From the NCBI GenBank assembly GCA_000469685.2, contig LS997563.1, forward strand, positions 19,771,757 through 19,835,756: a DNA stretch of 64,000 nt, given 5' to 3'. Within the stretch, counting starts at the first letter, position 1, and the number at the start of each line of letters is the position of its first letter. The stretch comes from Haemonchus contortus. Lineage: Eukaryota > Nematoda > Chromadorea > Rhabditida > Trichostrongylidae. This document shows positions 1 to 20,030 of the stretch, one piece after another. Both the position numbers and the translations under genes were made by a program. The notes beneath the pieces were generated by a model. That model saw only the letters and a program-made list of their open reading frames with translations, ran no database searches and was not told the DNA's origin.

Positions 1-76
1 AAGTGAAGTGGAACTATTATTGGAATCATAATTGTTTCTAGTATTAATTTATCACTATTAGGGATATTTTTATTAT

Positions 77-402
77 TTTCACTTGATATGCTTGTTAACT
101 GCTGTCATTTCGTCGCAGTACTCAATACGAAAGGCCCACAAGGACATTGAGTTGCGGGCAGAACCTCGGCCTCAGACGGGACTGGAACTCATACTTGTGC
201 TTTCCGAGCAGAGCGCTCTTCATCATCAGTGACATTTTTCCATTAAGAAAGTGAGAACAATTGGTAGTGTAAGCTATGACCTATAAGCCATTAAGAAGGC
301 GAGTGTAAATGAGGTTTCGGTGATGTGAGGGATAAATGTGGGCACGGGTTCGAGCTCTGTCCGAGACCAAAATTTTGTTCACAACTCGATGTTCTTGCAA
401 GA
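77..402. repeat. SINE-A, diverged inverted tRNA-derived repeat
   Basis: A diverged relative of the 629-bp composite at 15695-16323. The left half carries the unit in minus orientation (segment gttaactgctgtcatttcg, then a reversed tRNA-like body near 165-225). The right half carries it in plus orientation (acgggttcgagctctgtccga near 345-365, then ttttgttcacaactcg). The same opposite orientation of two tRNA-like bodies is seen in both places. Boundaries are approximate. Confidence 0.7.
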
Positions 403-435
403 TTATCATTATTATTATTGTTTTTGCTATTATCG

Positions 436-729
436 GAGGATAAATGGCTAAAGTCTTGGGGCGTTAATCAATCCCGTCTTAGGATGCTCCACGCACTCGA
501 GTTCCGTTCAGAATGGTACTGCCGTATTGAATGGTGTATTGTCTTTACAATCACTTGCGGTGGCAAGACAATGTGCGAGTCAGTGCTTTTGTTCACCCAC
601 CAGACGGGTTTGAACAATTAAGTGACCCCGCGGGGATGAAAGGCTTGATTGGCACAGGCGGATATCAATCCGGGATTCGAATTCGTGACCATGTGTGTGA
701 TAGTGCGCCACTTACCACTATACCATCTT
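436..729 (-). repeat. SINE-B copy (tRNA-derived), minus strand
   Basis: Reading the minus strand from 729: an A-box-like tatagtggtaagtggcgc, then a B-box-like attcgaatccc, then the family body (ccgcggggtcactta, ccaccgcaagtgattgta) and a tail ending near ataaatggctaaagtcttgg on the + strand. Short ORFs over this stretch are incidental. Confidence 0.75.
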
Positions 730-1055
730 CACCCTATCATTATTATTAATTACTGGTGACGAAATTATAGCCATACATCAATCACAGCAGTGGCATCAAT
801 GTCCGAAAACTCGCAGAAGAAAACAAGAGGAACAATCAATAGGGAAGGGGATGTAAGCCATCGAGAATAAACTGGTTCTGTTCCCGTGCATGCCAAACTT
901 GCACCCATCGGCAGTACCTATGATGCAGTTAGCTTTTACTTCTGCTCTCTTTTTATTCTCACTGATTAGCATTGATAAATATGTAAATCATGTGTTAATA
1001 GCTCGGCGATTTCGTCAAAGCAGCTCTCTGTTAGATGGAGAACAATTGAGAGGGT

Positions 1056-1068
1056 TCTGTTGCAGTCT
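1056..1068 (+). promoter_or_regulatory. Probable trans-splice (spliced-leader) acceptor before the RHM-like gene
   Basis: The sequence ttctgttgcag lies directly before a 3-nt leader (tct) and the ATG at 1069. A 3' splice acceptor so close to the start, with no recognisable upstream coding exon, is typical of nematode SL1 trans-splicing. A distant non-coding first exon joined by cis-splicing is the alternative. Confidence 0.55.
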
Positions 1069-10684
<9,616 letters not shown>

Positions 10685-10909
10685 ATATTGACGTTTTTGA
10701 TAAAGAAAGAAATATGTCAACCAGGGAGAGCACAAACACAAGCCACAAGGTGCAAAGTAGTCAGGAGAACGAGGAGAGCGAGTCAGGCTGAGCCCTTGTG
10801 TCGCTTGACAGCGTGATATCAATGAGATAACGTCTGCAAGCATTGAACCAGATCACAAAGTTTTCCATTTAAGCAACATTAAATAGGGTTGGAGGACTCC
10901 TCAAGGGCA

Positions 10910-11595
10910 TAGTTTGCGATAAATTTGGGTAATCCAGTTTATAATGAAAAATTGAAGGCAAGATCAAAAAGAGAGCGATGAAGGTGAAGAAACTGTGTGA
11001 ATTGGTGTTTCCAAAGTGAAAAAAGGCCTTTAAAACCAGTAAAAAGGGGGTAGGACGAGAAAGAGACCAGAAAAATGAAGAGTGGGGCGTTCGGAAGAGC
11101 GATACAGAGCTATACAATGTGTCTCACTACGTGCGTGTGGGTCCTGGTGCGAATAACAGACTATGGTGAGCAAAGATCATTCACTTATAAGTATATGTAA
11201 ACAAAAATTCCTAGTAACAGCAAAACAGCTCACCTTTTTCAGATTATAGGAGTAGGAAATTAAATAAGGGATCGCGGCAGCAAAAAGAACAAAAGAGGAA
11301 AAAAGATTGGGAGAAAACCACCGCCTCATCACTTGGCGATCATCTGATTGTGTGTCGGTCCTCAAACGAATAATAGCAACCTGTACTGTCTTGACGCTCG
11401 TCTGACGACTGACATCGATCGAGGGGCTTAAAAGCCAATTACGGCAGCAACTGGGCTTCCCCTATGCCCTAAGCGCCTAGATTGTGGGAGCGAGAAATTC
11501 CCTTCTACCACTCATGGGGAGCGCTGAGTATCTTTAAAGAAAGAACTCAGTAACTTTTTTTTTATCGTGAACCGTGCCTTCAAATTAAGAAACCC
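10910..11595 (+). repeat. Long repeat unit, copy 1
   Basis: About 690 bp homologous in order to 11910-13010. Shared blocks include tttgggtaatccag, gaagaaactg.gtgaat, gctatacaatgtgt, cctagtaacagc, cctcatcact.ggcga and cactcgtctgac-like sequence. It ends at tatcgtgaaccgtgccttca, which matches the right terminus of the TTAA-MITE family, so it may be a longer relative of that family. No coding capacity is recognised. Confidence 0.65.
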
Positions 11596-11944
11596 TCTCT
11601 GGGCCGCTGCCCTTACTCTCCTCCGCTGTAGTGACATTCGGCTGAATAAACAATTTCTGATTATACATACATTCGATGAGTCCTGACATGGCAAAATGAA
11701 CTCTTCAATTTACCCAGAAAACTGAGCATGTAGAAGAGAGAAATGAACGAGTGAAAATGTACTAGGATATTTCTTCAAGGAAGTAGTTGCTAGTCTGAAA
11801 TCCAGAAAGGAAGAGTGAGCATACTAAGCTATCAATGGTTGCGTCGAATCAAGGCTTGTTTTTTTGTAAGTTAGGACTGATTTCTGATGCGGCTTACAAA
11901 CTTCGCGTAGATAATTTTGGGTAATCCAGATTATGATTATGACC

Positions 11945-12112
11945 AGTTGCTCACGCACGCATGCTAACGCGTGCACCGACTTCCCATTTCATAACTATTT
12001 CCTCAACGCGCTCACGTGATATTTACATCTACATCGTGCCTACGTGACTTTCGGAAGGAAAAACAGACATACAAACAGACAAACGGACGTTTGCGGTTTA
12101 TATATAGTAGGA
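11945..12112 (-). repeat. TA-linked repeat, second copy (minus)
   Basis: Reverse-complement homologue of 8166-8300, with only a short ta-rich tract (tatatatag) in place of the long TA run. It is absent from repeat unit copy 1, so it inserted after the duplication or was lost from copy 1. Confidence 0.55.
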
Positions 12113-12602
12113 TATAGGGCGAAGAAGGCGAAGAAACTGCGTGAATAGGTGTTTCGAAAGTGAAAAGAGGCTTCAAAAAATCGTTAAAAAGGGGGTTGGA
12201 CGAGAATAAGACCACAAAAATAAAGAGGAAGGGGGAATTCGGACGAGCTATACAATGTGTGCCATTGCGTACGTGTAAGTGTTGGTGCGAACAGCTGACC
12301 ACAATAAGCGAAACTAGGCTTCAAAATTCATCTCATAATCATAAGTTAACAAAAAACTCTAGTAACAGCGAAAATAGCCCACCCTTTTCAGCCTCTTGAG
12401 GTAGAAAATTGGAATTGGATCACAGCAGCAAAAGAATAACGCAGAATCATAGAAAAAGGAAAAACATAGCCTCATCACTAGGCGACCTGCTGAATGTGTG
12501 GGTCCCGGCGCGAATACTGCAATCTGCATCGCCTCGACACTCGTCTGACACTCACAGGTCGAGGAGCGGTGCATCCGCGCGGTCCGGTAACGGGGCTCCC
12601 AC

Positions 12603-12860
12603 GGGTGTGGTGCGTTAGGAACGAAACGGTCGTGTCGCGGCGAGAGGGGCGTCGCGCGCGAAGGAAAGTAGCAGGATGCAGCAGTAGGTAAGAAATACAA
12701 GAACAAAAGTACTAATAGTAGAATTATGAATAGAATAATGATCGCATATCGATTGAGCTGTATGAAGAACGTTAGAGCTGTAATAATGGCGAGTGAGTGA
12801 TCCGCGACAACCGCGTGCTGCGAATTGATTACCCAAAATCGTTCCTAACGCCCGTCTCCC
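12603..12860 (+). mobile_element. MITE-258, copy 1
   Basis: Non-autonomous element of exactly 258 bp with near-terminal inverted repeats gcgttaggaacga / tcgttcctaacgc and outer ends ggg and ccc. It is flanked by a 9-bp direct repeat: ggctcccac at 12594-12602 and ggcttccac at 12861-12869, with one mismatch. It has no coding capacity of its own. Confidence 0.9.
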
Positions 12861-12922
12861 GGCTTCCACTTTGCCCTAGCCGTTGAGTTTTGTTACTCAA
12901 TAGTGTCCTCCCGGTTGCCCTT

Positions 12923-12939
12923 GGGGGGGGGGGGGGGGG
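12923..12939. repeat. Poly-G run (17 nt)
   Basis: Homopolymer of G followed by agggg; length prone to sequencing error. A second run of 12 G lies at 55553-55564. Confidence 0.95.
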
Positions 12940-13502
12940 AGGGGCTGTTGGGTATTCCTGGGGGAGAACTCAGAAGCCAATTTTACGTGAACTGCGCCTT
13001 CAATGCAAAGAGCCGACAATCGAAACTTCAAGTACCGATGGCGCCTCGTAGTGTTATTCAAGCTATCAGGAGGCTATCTCCGGCATCAATCTTTTTCTTA
13101 GATTGCTCGGCAGTTTCATAGAGAAAAAACGGATTAGAAGACTGAAAGGATCTGTGATGCAGTAGTCCAACCGGAACGATCATGTGGCTACACCACCCTT
13201 TCCGCCCGTCTACCGGCCCAAAGCCTATTTTCATTGTGTCGCATATGTCAGTGGTTTCTTGGACTTTGGTGTTCCTTCAAATCCACTGTTTTCGACAAAG
13301 TTGGGTAAGTTCTAGTCCTGCTAAAATATTTATTAAAGATACTTGCCAACGAATTAGCAGAACCAGTAAATAAGCAGTTTCTATCTTGATTTGTACCTCG
13401 TTCTTCAGCGGTGTTTTTTCCTTCTGGGAGTCGTTTGTCCTGCCGGGCTTGCGTTATCGTGTTGTTGGCGAGTCTGAATATAGATGGCCCACACTAGTTT
13501 GA

Positions 13503-13934
13503 ATGGGTAGAGTGAAAAGCATTAAGTCTTTGGGAGCTTTTAGAGTTATTCTTAACTCACTTAAAAAATTTCAAAACTATTTGAGAAGATACAGTTCATC
13601 GCAAGCTCAGAAGGGTGGGATACTTACTATTTTTGTCATCGCCATAGTGGCGTTGACGTTGCTTGAACTCATGAGACCACTGGGGTGTAGAACGCATGCC
13701 GCTGAAATTTCGAAACAGGAGAAAATCAGATACACCCTGGGGAGAGAAAAAACAAAGAAGCCTAAGCACGCATATAGTGAGAATTACCATGACGGCGTTG
13801 AATGGTGCAGTCTTCTCTCTTTGTGGATAAATCGATTTTGTCCGGTTTTGGTGATACCCCGGATACACCGTGAGTTTTATGCGCTGCAGGTGGAAATGGA
13901 TTTTTCGAGACTGTATGCTAAAGAAAACAGATGA
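13503..13934 (+). CDS. Unassigned 143-residue ORF with one membrane segment (possible exon)
   Basis: Begins with ATG, has a basic N-terminus and one hydrophobic segment (GILTIFVIAIVALTLLEL, about residues 39-56), then a lysine-rich part and a second hydrophobic patch near WINRFCPVLVI. This is one of the longest + strand ORFs outside the known genes. Family not recognised. A donor-like cag|gtggaa near 13888 would allow it to be a first exon, but I could not identify a next exon. It may also be chance or repeat-derived. Confidence 0.25.
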   Translation: MGRVKSIKSLGAFRVILNSLKKFQNYLRRYSSSQAQKGGILTIFVIAIVALTLLELMRPLGCRTHAAEISKQEKIRYTLGREKTKKPKHAYSENYHDGVEWCSLLSLWINRFCPVLVIPRIHREFYALQVEMDFSRLYAKENR

Positions 13935-14025
13935 GAATAATAATTAAAATGTAGTCGACCTTCATACCAGCACTAAGGAGATCTCGTCGATTGGAAGTCG
14001 GTTTGAATGGAAAATTTCAGGGCGA

Positions 14026-14348
14026 TCAGTCCTTTTGGATAGTCCACTTGATTTTTATTCTGCAGTCAAGACCACCGTACCATCTAAATGCGTGTCGGGT
14101 GTGGGCAATGATTTGGTGAGGATCCAAGGCTGACTCATTCAATGTTATAATGTTATCATTTCTAGCAAACTGAAGCCCAAACGCAATCCTGACCGGGCCC
14201 GCTTCAAGATTTTGGGTAGTGTAGTATGGCCAGTCAAAGCGGTTTGGATTGCCCTTACCGGTGCCTATGGTAGTACCATGTGCCTCGTGTGGTGCGTTAA
14301 TGAAGTTAGTAGCCTGGTGAAGCACCATTGACGGATTTTGAGACCCCA
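14026..14348 (-). CDS. Unassigned terminal-exon-like ORF
   Basis: The minus-strand reading frame is preceded by a strong acceptor (gctttttttcag) ending at 14349 and runs about 107 codons to a stop at 14026-14028. Its composition is protein-like, with segments such as NRFDWPYYTTQNLEAGPVR and FRWYGGLDCRIKIKW. This suggests a real last exon or a recently inserted coding fragment. I do not recognise the family, and I see no convincing upstream exon on the minus strand. Host gene, pseudogene exon or an old integrated fragment are all open. Confidence 0.35.
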
Positions 14349-15270
14349 CTGAAAAAAAGCATTTATGGAACATAATTTATATCTGACCCATACACTTCCC
14401 AAACGTGGATTGCTTGTCGCTCCTGCCGCGTGTTATAAATGATTGGAACCTTGGTCGAGGGAGGCTCTCAGGAACGGATAAGGACGCCTGTTTCAATGGG
14501 CTTCATTCCTACGTTGGTTATCAAGACACTGCTGTGCCCATAATGATATTTCCCTCCTCAGTGAAATCCTCTGTTCTTACTTCTGAAGGGGCTTCGAAAA
14601 AAAGTAACAACACAGCCCGTCCGAGAAGAGAAGCTGAAGTTTCCTTCAACTTTGCTGCACAGCTTCGCCTGCGCGACTGTAGGCTCGCAGTAGTGGTCTC
14701 TAGACTTGCTAACACTTTTCAAAGTTCATGTTTGATAGAATTCTGTGGAGTATCAACTATTCGATACTCGGAAAGGACATCGAAGTAGATATTGGAATTA
14801 TACTACTTTTAAGACCTGCTTCAAATAAATTGAAGGCGGAAAAAGAACTGTCCTGGGATTTCAAAAAAATTAATATTTCTGAAATACCTCAACCAAAAAT
14901 TGCCTCGCAGCAGCACAGGCTGCGTGAACTCGTTTCTTGTTTTCTGCAGCTTCCAGCATTTTGTCGTAGTAAGGGTTATTCACCTTAAATTACCTTCACT
15001 TTCACAGGAAAAAGGAATTCAGCATCAGTTTCAGTCAGTTAAGAATAACACTTTCAAAGCTATCTGTATTGCAAGGAGTAAATAGAAATAATAGTCACTT
15101 TCTGACTCATGTAATTCATCTGACTCTTCAGGACCAATCAATTTAATACGAATATCAGGAAGATACCTAGATTCGCTACAATGACCATAAAATGGACCGT
15201 TAAGACCGGAACGAAAGCAATATTGCTATAGCTCCCCTGTTATTTTTGTTTGCCTTATGCGCAACGTTAT

Positions 15271-15290
15271 AAATAAATAAATAAATAAAT
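15271..15290. repeat. (AAAT)5 microsatellite
   Basis: Short perfect tetranucleotide repeat. Confidence 0.9.
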
Positions 15291-15786
15291 ATTAAAGTAT
15301 AAATCTTTATGCCTCAAATTCCAAGTTATGCGACACTTTGGTCTGAACCGAAACAAACCATTTTCGAGGATTCAGTCGGAGTTAATTCAGCAACTGTAAT
15401 GCTGACTTCGGGTACACGTATGGAAAGAACCTGAGGTTCGCTGCACGGCGTCGAAAGGAAGACATCTATAGTTGAGTTGACCAGCTGAAAGTTTTTCAGT
15501 TAGTGTTGAACCCCATCACCTATTTACAGAAAAACACTCAGTAAAAAAACCCAAAAAAAACTCCGCTTACCCTGGGTGGCAGGAAAGCGAAGAAACTGAG
15601 CTTGTAAAACTGTGAAAATGCATGTTATTGGGAGGATTGGGATGAGGGGCACCGCGCCTCTCCAACATTGACCGCTAAGAGGGAGGCGTAGTCGTTTTGA
15701 CTTGATGTTTTGTTAACTGCTGTTATTTCGCCGCAGTACGCGATCCGAAAGTCTCACAAGGTTGGCGATTTGTGGACAAAACTTCA

Positions 15787-15858
15787 GCCTCGGACGGGAC
15801 TTGAACCCGTACTTGTCCTTTCCGGGGACCGTGCTCTTATCCCTTACACTACCGAGGC
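15787..15858 (-). repeat. 72-nt tRNA-like body of SINE-A (minus)
   Basis: Reading the minus strand: acceptor arms gcctcgg and ccgaggc pair perfectly over 7 bp. The T arm is acggg-ttcaagt-cccgt with a canonical loop, and an A-box-like tagtgtaagg follows the acceptor. The anticodon stem gtcc/ggac encloses loop ccggaaa, with C where tRNAs have U33. It is therefore tRNA-derived and probably not a functional tRNA. Confidence 0.75.
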
Positions 15859-16220
15859 CCCGCTTGCCCTCGCCTTCTTAATGGCTTATATGCCATAGCT
15901 TATCAGCACTCACACGTACAACGTGTTGAGCCGGTCGGCCAATATCAGCACAGAACCATTAAGCTGTAAGCTTTACATGTTAGTACTTGTTTTGACTTGA
16001 AGTTTTGTCCACAAATCGCCAACCTTGTGAGACTTTCGGATCGCGTACTGCGGCGAAATAACAGCAGTTAACAAAACATCAAGTCAAAACAAGTACTAAC
16101 ATGTAAAGCTTACAGCTTAATGGTTCTGTGCTGATATTGGCCGACCGGCTCAACACGTTGTACGTGTGAGTGCTGATAAGCTATGGCATATAAGCCATTA
16201 AGAAGGCGAGGGCAAGCGGG

Positions 16221-16292
16221 GCCTCGGTAGTGTAAGGGATAAGAGCACGGTCCCCGGAAAGGACAAGTACGGGTTTAAGTCCCGTCCGAGGC
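16221..16292 (+). repeat. 72-nt tRNA-like body of SINE-A (plus)
   Basis: Same structure as the minus unit. The T loop reads tttaagt instead of ttcaagt, a change in the B box that should weaken pol III promoter function. The acceptor and T stems are intact. Confidence 0.75.
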
Positions 16293-16780
16293 TGAAGTTT
16301 TGTCCACAAATCGCCAACCTTGTGAGGCGTAGTCGAATTTGCTCGCTCACAGTGGTGCTCTGCAACTATTTTCAGCCAAGGGACCACAGCTGGTCTTTTT
16401 CTACGCTTTCGGAAGGGTCACAGGGATGAGGGAGTTATCTGGATGTTCAGTTTTCACTCCATCCCAGCTTTCTGCCCGGGGAACACACCCTTGAGCTTAC
16501 TCCCCCTAAGACTTTGGATAAAAACTATGATGCTCAGGCTGGGAACCGTCTCTATGCCCAAGTAAGTTCGGCTAGCGCTACGGAAAAGCACAGTGTTGGA
16601 AAAGTGCGGTGCCCAGGCGCTTGATATAATTTTCACCGAACTCTATTTTAACAGGGACGAATACACAGCAAGAGAACCTGATTCTTAAAGTGACCTCAAG
16701 AAGGGATAAAATGCAATGGATGCAGAACTTCACAGATAACCAGTTCATCCTACGCCATAACTTTAAACGAAGACGCAAGT

Positions 16781-16935
16781 GGCTGCTTTCATAGTCCGCG
16801 AGCGAACGAGCCGGCCGAGGGATTACTCGTCCGGCGGTATTGAACAAGATTCACATGTAAACAAGAGACAAGTACCGTTCCGGTCGCTCGCTCGTTCCGC
16901 GCTCGCGAGTCAAATAGCCGACTATGAAAGCAGCC
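16781..16935. mobile_element. Small GC-rich MITE-like inverted repeat, 155 bp
   Basis: The ends ggctgctttcatagtc (16781-16796) and gactatgaaagcagcc (16920-16935) are perfect 16-bp inverted repeats. Further inside, imperfect pairing continues between the gagcgaacgagcc side and the cgctcgctcgtt side. I see no clear target duplication. Confidence 0.65.
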
Positions 16936-17262
16936 AATCCGAGACCGGTCACATGCAATACGTGGGTAAAAGGCTTCTTCATTAAGGCCACGGAGCTGCG
17001 GGAGCACCGGGCTGTGCACCATTCGGCCCAGTCGGGCCAGGACCCACAGTCAAATTACAGTAAGGGTTGAATTCACGTACCGAATTTTCACCCTTCTTTA
17101 CTACGACGGCAGACACTCTTATTTATTCGGTTCACTTTGGAAAAGCTGAGCTTGGGTGTATGTATAACTATATCTTTCGATAGCTTTATTTTTTTGCCTC
17201 ACCTTTATTCTTAACTCATTAGTTTTACTGTTTGTATGTATCCATGGATTTTGTGCTTTAAA

Positions 17263-17465
17263 ACGGAGGTGGCGTTGTGGCAAGTGGCGCCTCATCACAG
17301 ACGAATGCTCCACGGATCCAATCGCGGATTGATAATCGTCCCAGCCAACCAAGCCTTCCATTCCACCGGGGTCGGTCAATTGATAAAAAAGTGGTGTAAT
17401 TTTTTAAGGCTAAATACGGAGTTATCACAGCTCTGAGTGAAAGTCAAGTGCGGGGCACATCTCAG
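17263..17465 (+). repeat. SINE-B copy
   Basis: Head ggaggtggcgttgtggcaag, then agccaaccaagccttccat, ccggggtcggtcaattg, and after a short deletion gtgaaagtcaagtgcgggg. Confidence 0.7.
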
Positions 17466-17770
17466 AAACCATAGGTTCCGGTAAGTAATGACGAATACAC
17501 AGTTGCTGTACATGTGCATTCATTGTAAAACTTTCCTACTTTTTTCTTCCTACGGCAGAACTGAATGCCCTCTAAAGAATTCGATGATTATCTCTTTAGT
17601 AGAGGCCTTTTTCGGAATTCACAAAAATGAGCACAGTCACGCAATGGAACCAATGGTTTCGCAACATAATCGTGGAAAATTTTCGAATTGAATTTTTAAA
17701 TTTTTTTTTGAAAATTGAGATCTAGCAGGAGTGTGTGCTTGTGTAGGAAGGGGTTTTGTGAATGGGTGGG

Positions 17771-17932
17771 GTCTATATTGTCAAGCAAAATGAAATCAAA
17801 CTGATCAGACAAGTTTGGGGGCAGTTGACTAGTTTGGGAGGCTTGAAAGCCTTGGTTGGCCCAGTTGGGTTCGACCACTGGGTTATTCGTGTGCGGTAGT
17901 GCGACTTGCCACTACACCACATCGCCCTTGAA
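17771..17932 (-). repeat. SINE-B copy, partial, minus strand
   Basis: On the minus strand: gatgtggtgtagtggcaagt head, gtggtcgaacccaa as B box, ggccaaccaaggctttca, then the sequence decays. Confidence 0.65.
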
Positions 17933-18002
17933 ACACTTAAGAATTCTAAGTGTGGCAAGTGGCTCAAACTTCCAACCAAGGGCATATAACCAGATTTGAT
18001 CC

Positions 18003-19140
18003 AGATGCGAGGCGCATTCAATTCACGATCATTGCTTCTAGCACTGCTCTGCCGGAAATCTAAGCCCTGGGGGACACATTCTTCGAACGCCCCTTGATGA
18101 ATTCCACTTGCATAAATAGAGAAGCGGCATTGATAGTGGCGTTCCTGACAGATCGCCTCGAGTCCCTGCCAACAGAGGTCTTTAGACGGGTCATGTTATG
18201 AAGGTACTACTTGTGACCATGGCGCTCGCCGCATCTGATGGCGAAGGCGGCTTTCTAGTGGAGATAATGCAATGTGAAGCCACTGAGAATTCGAGTACGT
18301 AGTCCACCACCTTGTTATGGATGGTCCTTCAGAGAACTGTCGGGAGAAACATAGCTACAGGAGCTCACTCAAGCTCGCAGTCTTATCTACGCTCTCTCAG
18401 TGGTGTTCTATGATATTGCCCATTTCGCCTCAACTCCAACTTATCGCGTGAAGTCAGAATTCACTAACTCTGGTGCTCCGCCTCTCCTCAGACTCAGGCG
18501 AAAATCTCCATTCCATTGGATCAGAATCGTTCCTGGGTTCCACTGCAGGCTCCCAGAGCCGCGCCGATGCGCTTTGTCCTTTTCTGGGTACAAGCGTAAG
18601 AGATGCAGAGCAAAATAAGGCCCCCTCCACTACATTTTCACAAATTCTCGATTTCAGTCATGTTCACCGATAACGCCCTCGAGTAAAGGTAATGAAGTAA
18701 TCGAAGTCGAGGTGAAACTCACTTCGAGCACAGCATCCCTTTGAGCTTTCTTCACCCGCCTTTTGATATCATTCCTGTGCGTGTCGGACGGAGAGGAACT
18801 AATTGCCGGTAGCATCGAAAGAACGACAGCAGAAAATGAGTGGTCGTACACATCATGAGGTGTTTGTTCATTCAAAGATTAATGATACGTTTTCTGATAG
18901 AGACTCATTCACATTGCGTGCAGAGTATCTTATAAACTCGGGTGTGATGTGTCGAAGTTTTCCGATACCACTGGGATCCCCATCAACATACTTTTCGAGC
19001 AAATTGCGCCATGACGTGACCAACATCACAGCCCGATGGAGGGCCATTTATCACTTATCCGCTCATGAATTCTCTGACAGCAATCGATATGCATGGTTTA
19101 ACATTTACCGGATACCTTGAAACTAAAATCACATCAAAGA
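18003..19140. other. Stretch with no recognised gene
   Basis: Short ORFs on both strands, the longest a 105-codon + frame at 18803-19120, show no family signature, no convincing splice pattern and no terminal repeats. I see nothing assignable here. Confidence 0.5.
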
Positions 19141-19146
19141 TAGAGT

Positions 19147-19400
19147 TTTGAGCCCTATTAAGCCGGTCGTCGGGATGCGCCCCGCATTCGGCTTTCATTT
19201 AGAATCGTAGTGGTGCTTCGAATGCGCATAAGACCTATGCGATGACTTGGTAGCCGGTCGATTTACAACTCGAACTTCTTAGACGAGTTTGGCACCAATT
19301 AACCGACCTAGAGGGATGGAAAGCTTAGTTGGCCTAAATGGGTACCGACCTGAGTTTCGATCCATGGACCATTTGTGCACGCCAATACACATCCACCCAA
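19147..19400 (-). repeat. SINE-B copy, minus strand
   Basis: On the minus strand: ggatcgaaactcagg near the B box, ggccaactaagctttccatc, ctaggtcggttaattggt, then ccgaatgcggggcgcatc at the far end. The head is degraded (gggtggatgtgtattggcg). Confidence 0.65.
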
Positions 19401-19589
19401 AAACAGAGTCCTGCCGGTAGAAAAACTGACCGCGCGAGAGCTGTGAAATTTGCCAAAATTTAATATCTGGTGGCTTTTCACTTCATCTTGCTGTGAAAAA
19501 TAATGAGAGAAGGTATGAGTTTGTGCCAATTGAGCGGCATCGACATAAGAGGACTTTACAAGGGAGAGTGTAAGTTACACATGCTGAGA

Positions 19590-20030
19590 GACCTTTCTCC
19601 TCGAAGACTCTCGAGCTGATACGTCAGCATGGGATCTCGCGAGCTATAAGCAGTCACCAGCTCACGCCTGAACCTGCTATGCAGAGAAGCGATAAGGGAA
19701 GATCTGAAAGTGAGAAGGGCAGGAATTGTAGACAAAGCCGCTGTAGCCCAAAAGAGCATTTGCAGAGCCCGCCAGAGCTTCGACGACTACAAGAATAAGA
19801 TTACTTCGCTTCGTATTTCAGACAGAGCAGTCACTATGTCTCGAAATCAGTTGTCAGTTTAGGAGGCCGTCTACCACTTCTGCTTGGATCCACGTCTACT
19901 TGCCTACCCATCATATTGTGCAGGATAGTTGCGTCGTACTGAAATTTGACGTCATCACGTCGATGAGGAACTGTTCGGCGTCCAGGACCGATAGAACCAA
20001 CCAGAAAGACAAAGCCATCAGTAAGTTACT
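19590..20030 (+). pseudogene. RTE-clade non-LTR retrotransposon fragment
   Basis: The + strand translation shows the connector between endonuclease and reverse transcriptase typical of nematode RTE elements: CREAIREDLKVRRAGIVDKA, KSICRARQSFDDYKNK, ITSLRISDRAVT, then after an in-frame stop VYLPTHHIVQD. Stops and divergence show that it is dead. The catalytic RT core is not present in the visible fragment. Confidence 0.6.

Larger units (their letters stand above)
11910..13010 (+). repeat. Long repeat unit, copy 2, with two insertions
   Basis: Second copy of the 10910-11595 unit. Relative to copy 1 it carries a TA-linked repeat at about 11940-12112 and a complete 258-bp MITE at 12603-12860. It ends at tacgtgaactgcgccttcaa. 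Copy 1 is uninterrupted at both insertion positions. Confidence 0.65.
15695..16323. mobile_element. SINE-A composite: inverted tRNA-derived units flanked by a 12-bp target duplication
   Basis: Flanked by identical 12-bp repeats gaggcgtagtcg at 15683-15694 and 16324-16335. Inside, one complete unit runs in minus orientation (about 15695-15987), then a tail-only fragment in plus (about 15988-16100), then a plus unit truncated at its 3' end (about 16100-16323). Each full unit has a leader, a 72-nt tRNA-like body and a tail (ttttgtccacaaatcgcc...). The target duplication implies that the whole arrangement inserted as one piece. Confidence 0.85.

Noticed and set aside
12359..12869. Minus-strand ORFs of 84-115 codons around MITE-258
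   Set aside because: They recur with each MITE-258 copy (also at 36.3-36.6 kb) and reflect its sequence, not a gene.
15787..15858. Functional tRNA gene
   Set aside because: Position 33 is C and the unit is embedded in a mobile repeat with target duplications, so I call it tRNA-derived.
16181..16387. ORFs inside the SINE-A composite and their mirror at 15710-15898
   Set aside because: The same peptide appears in both because the units are inverted copies; it runs through the tRNA-like body.
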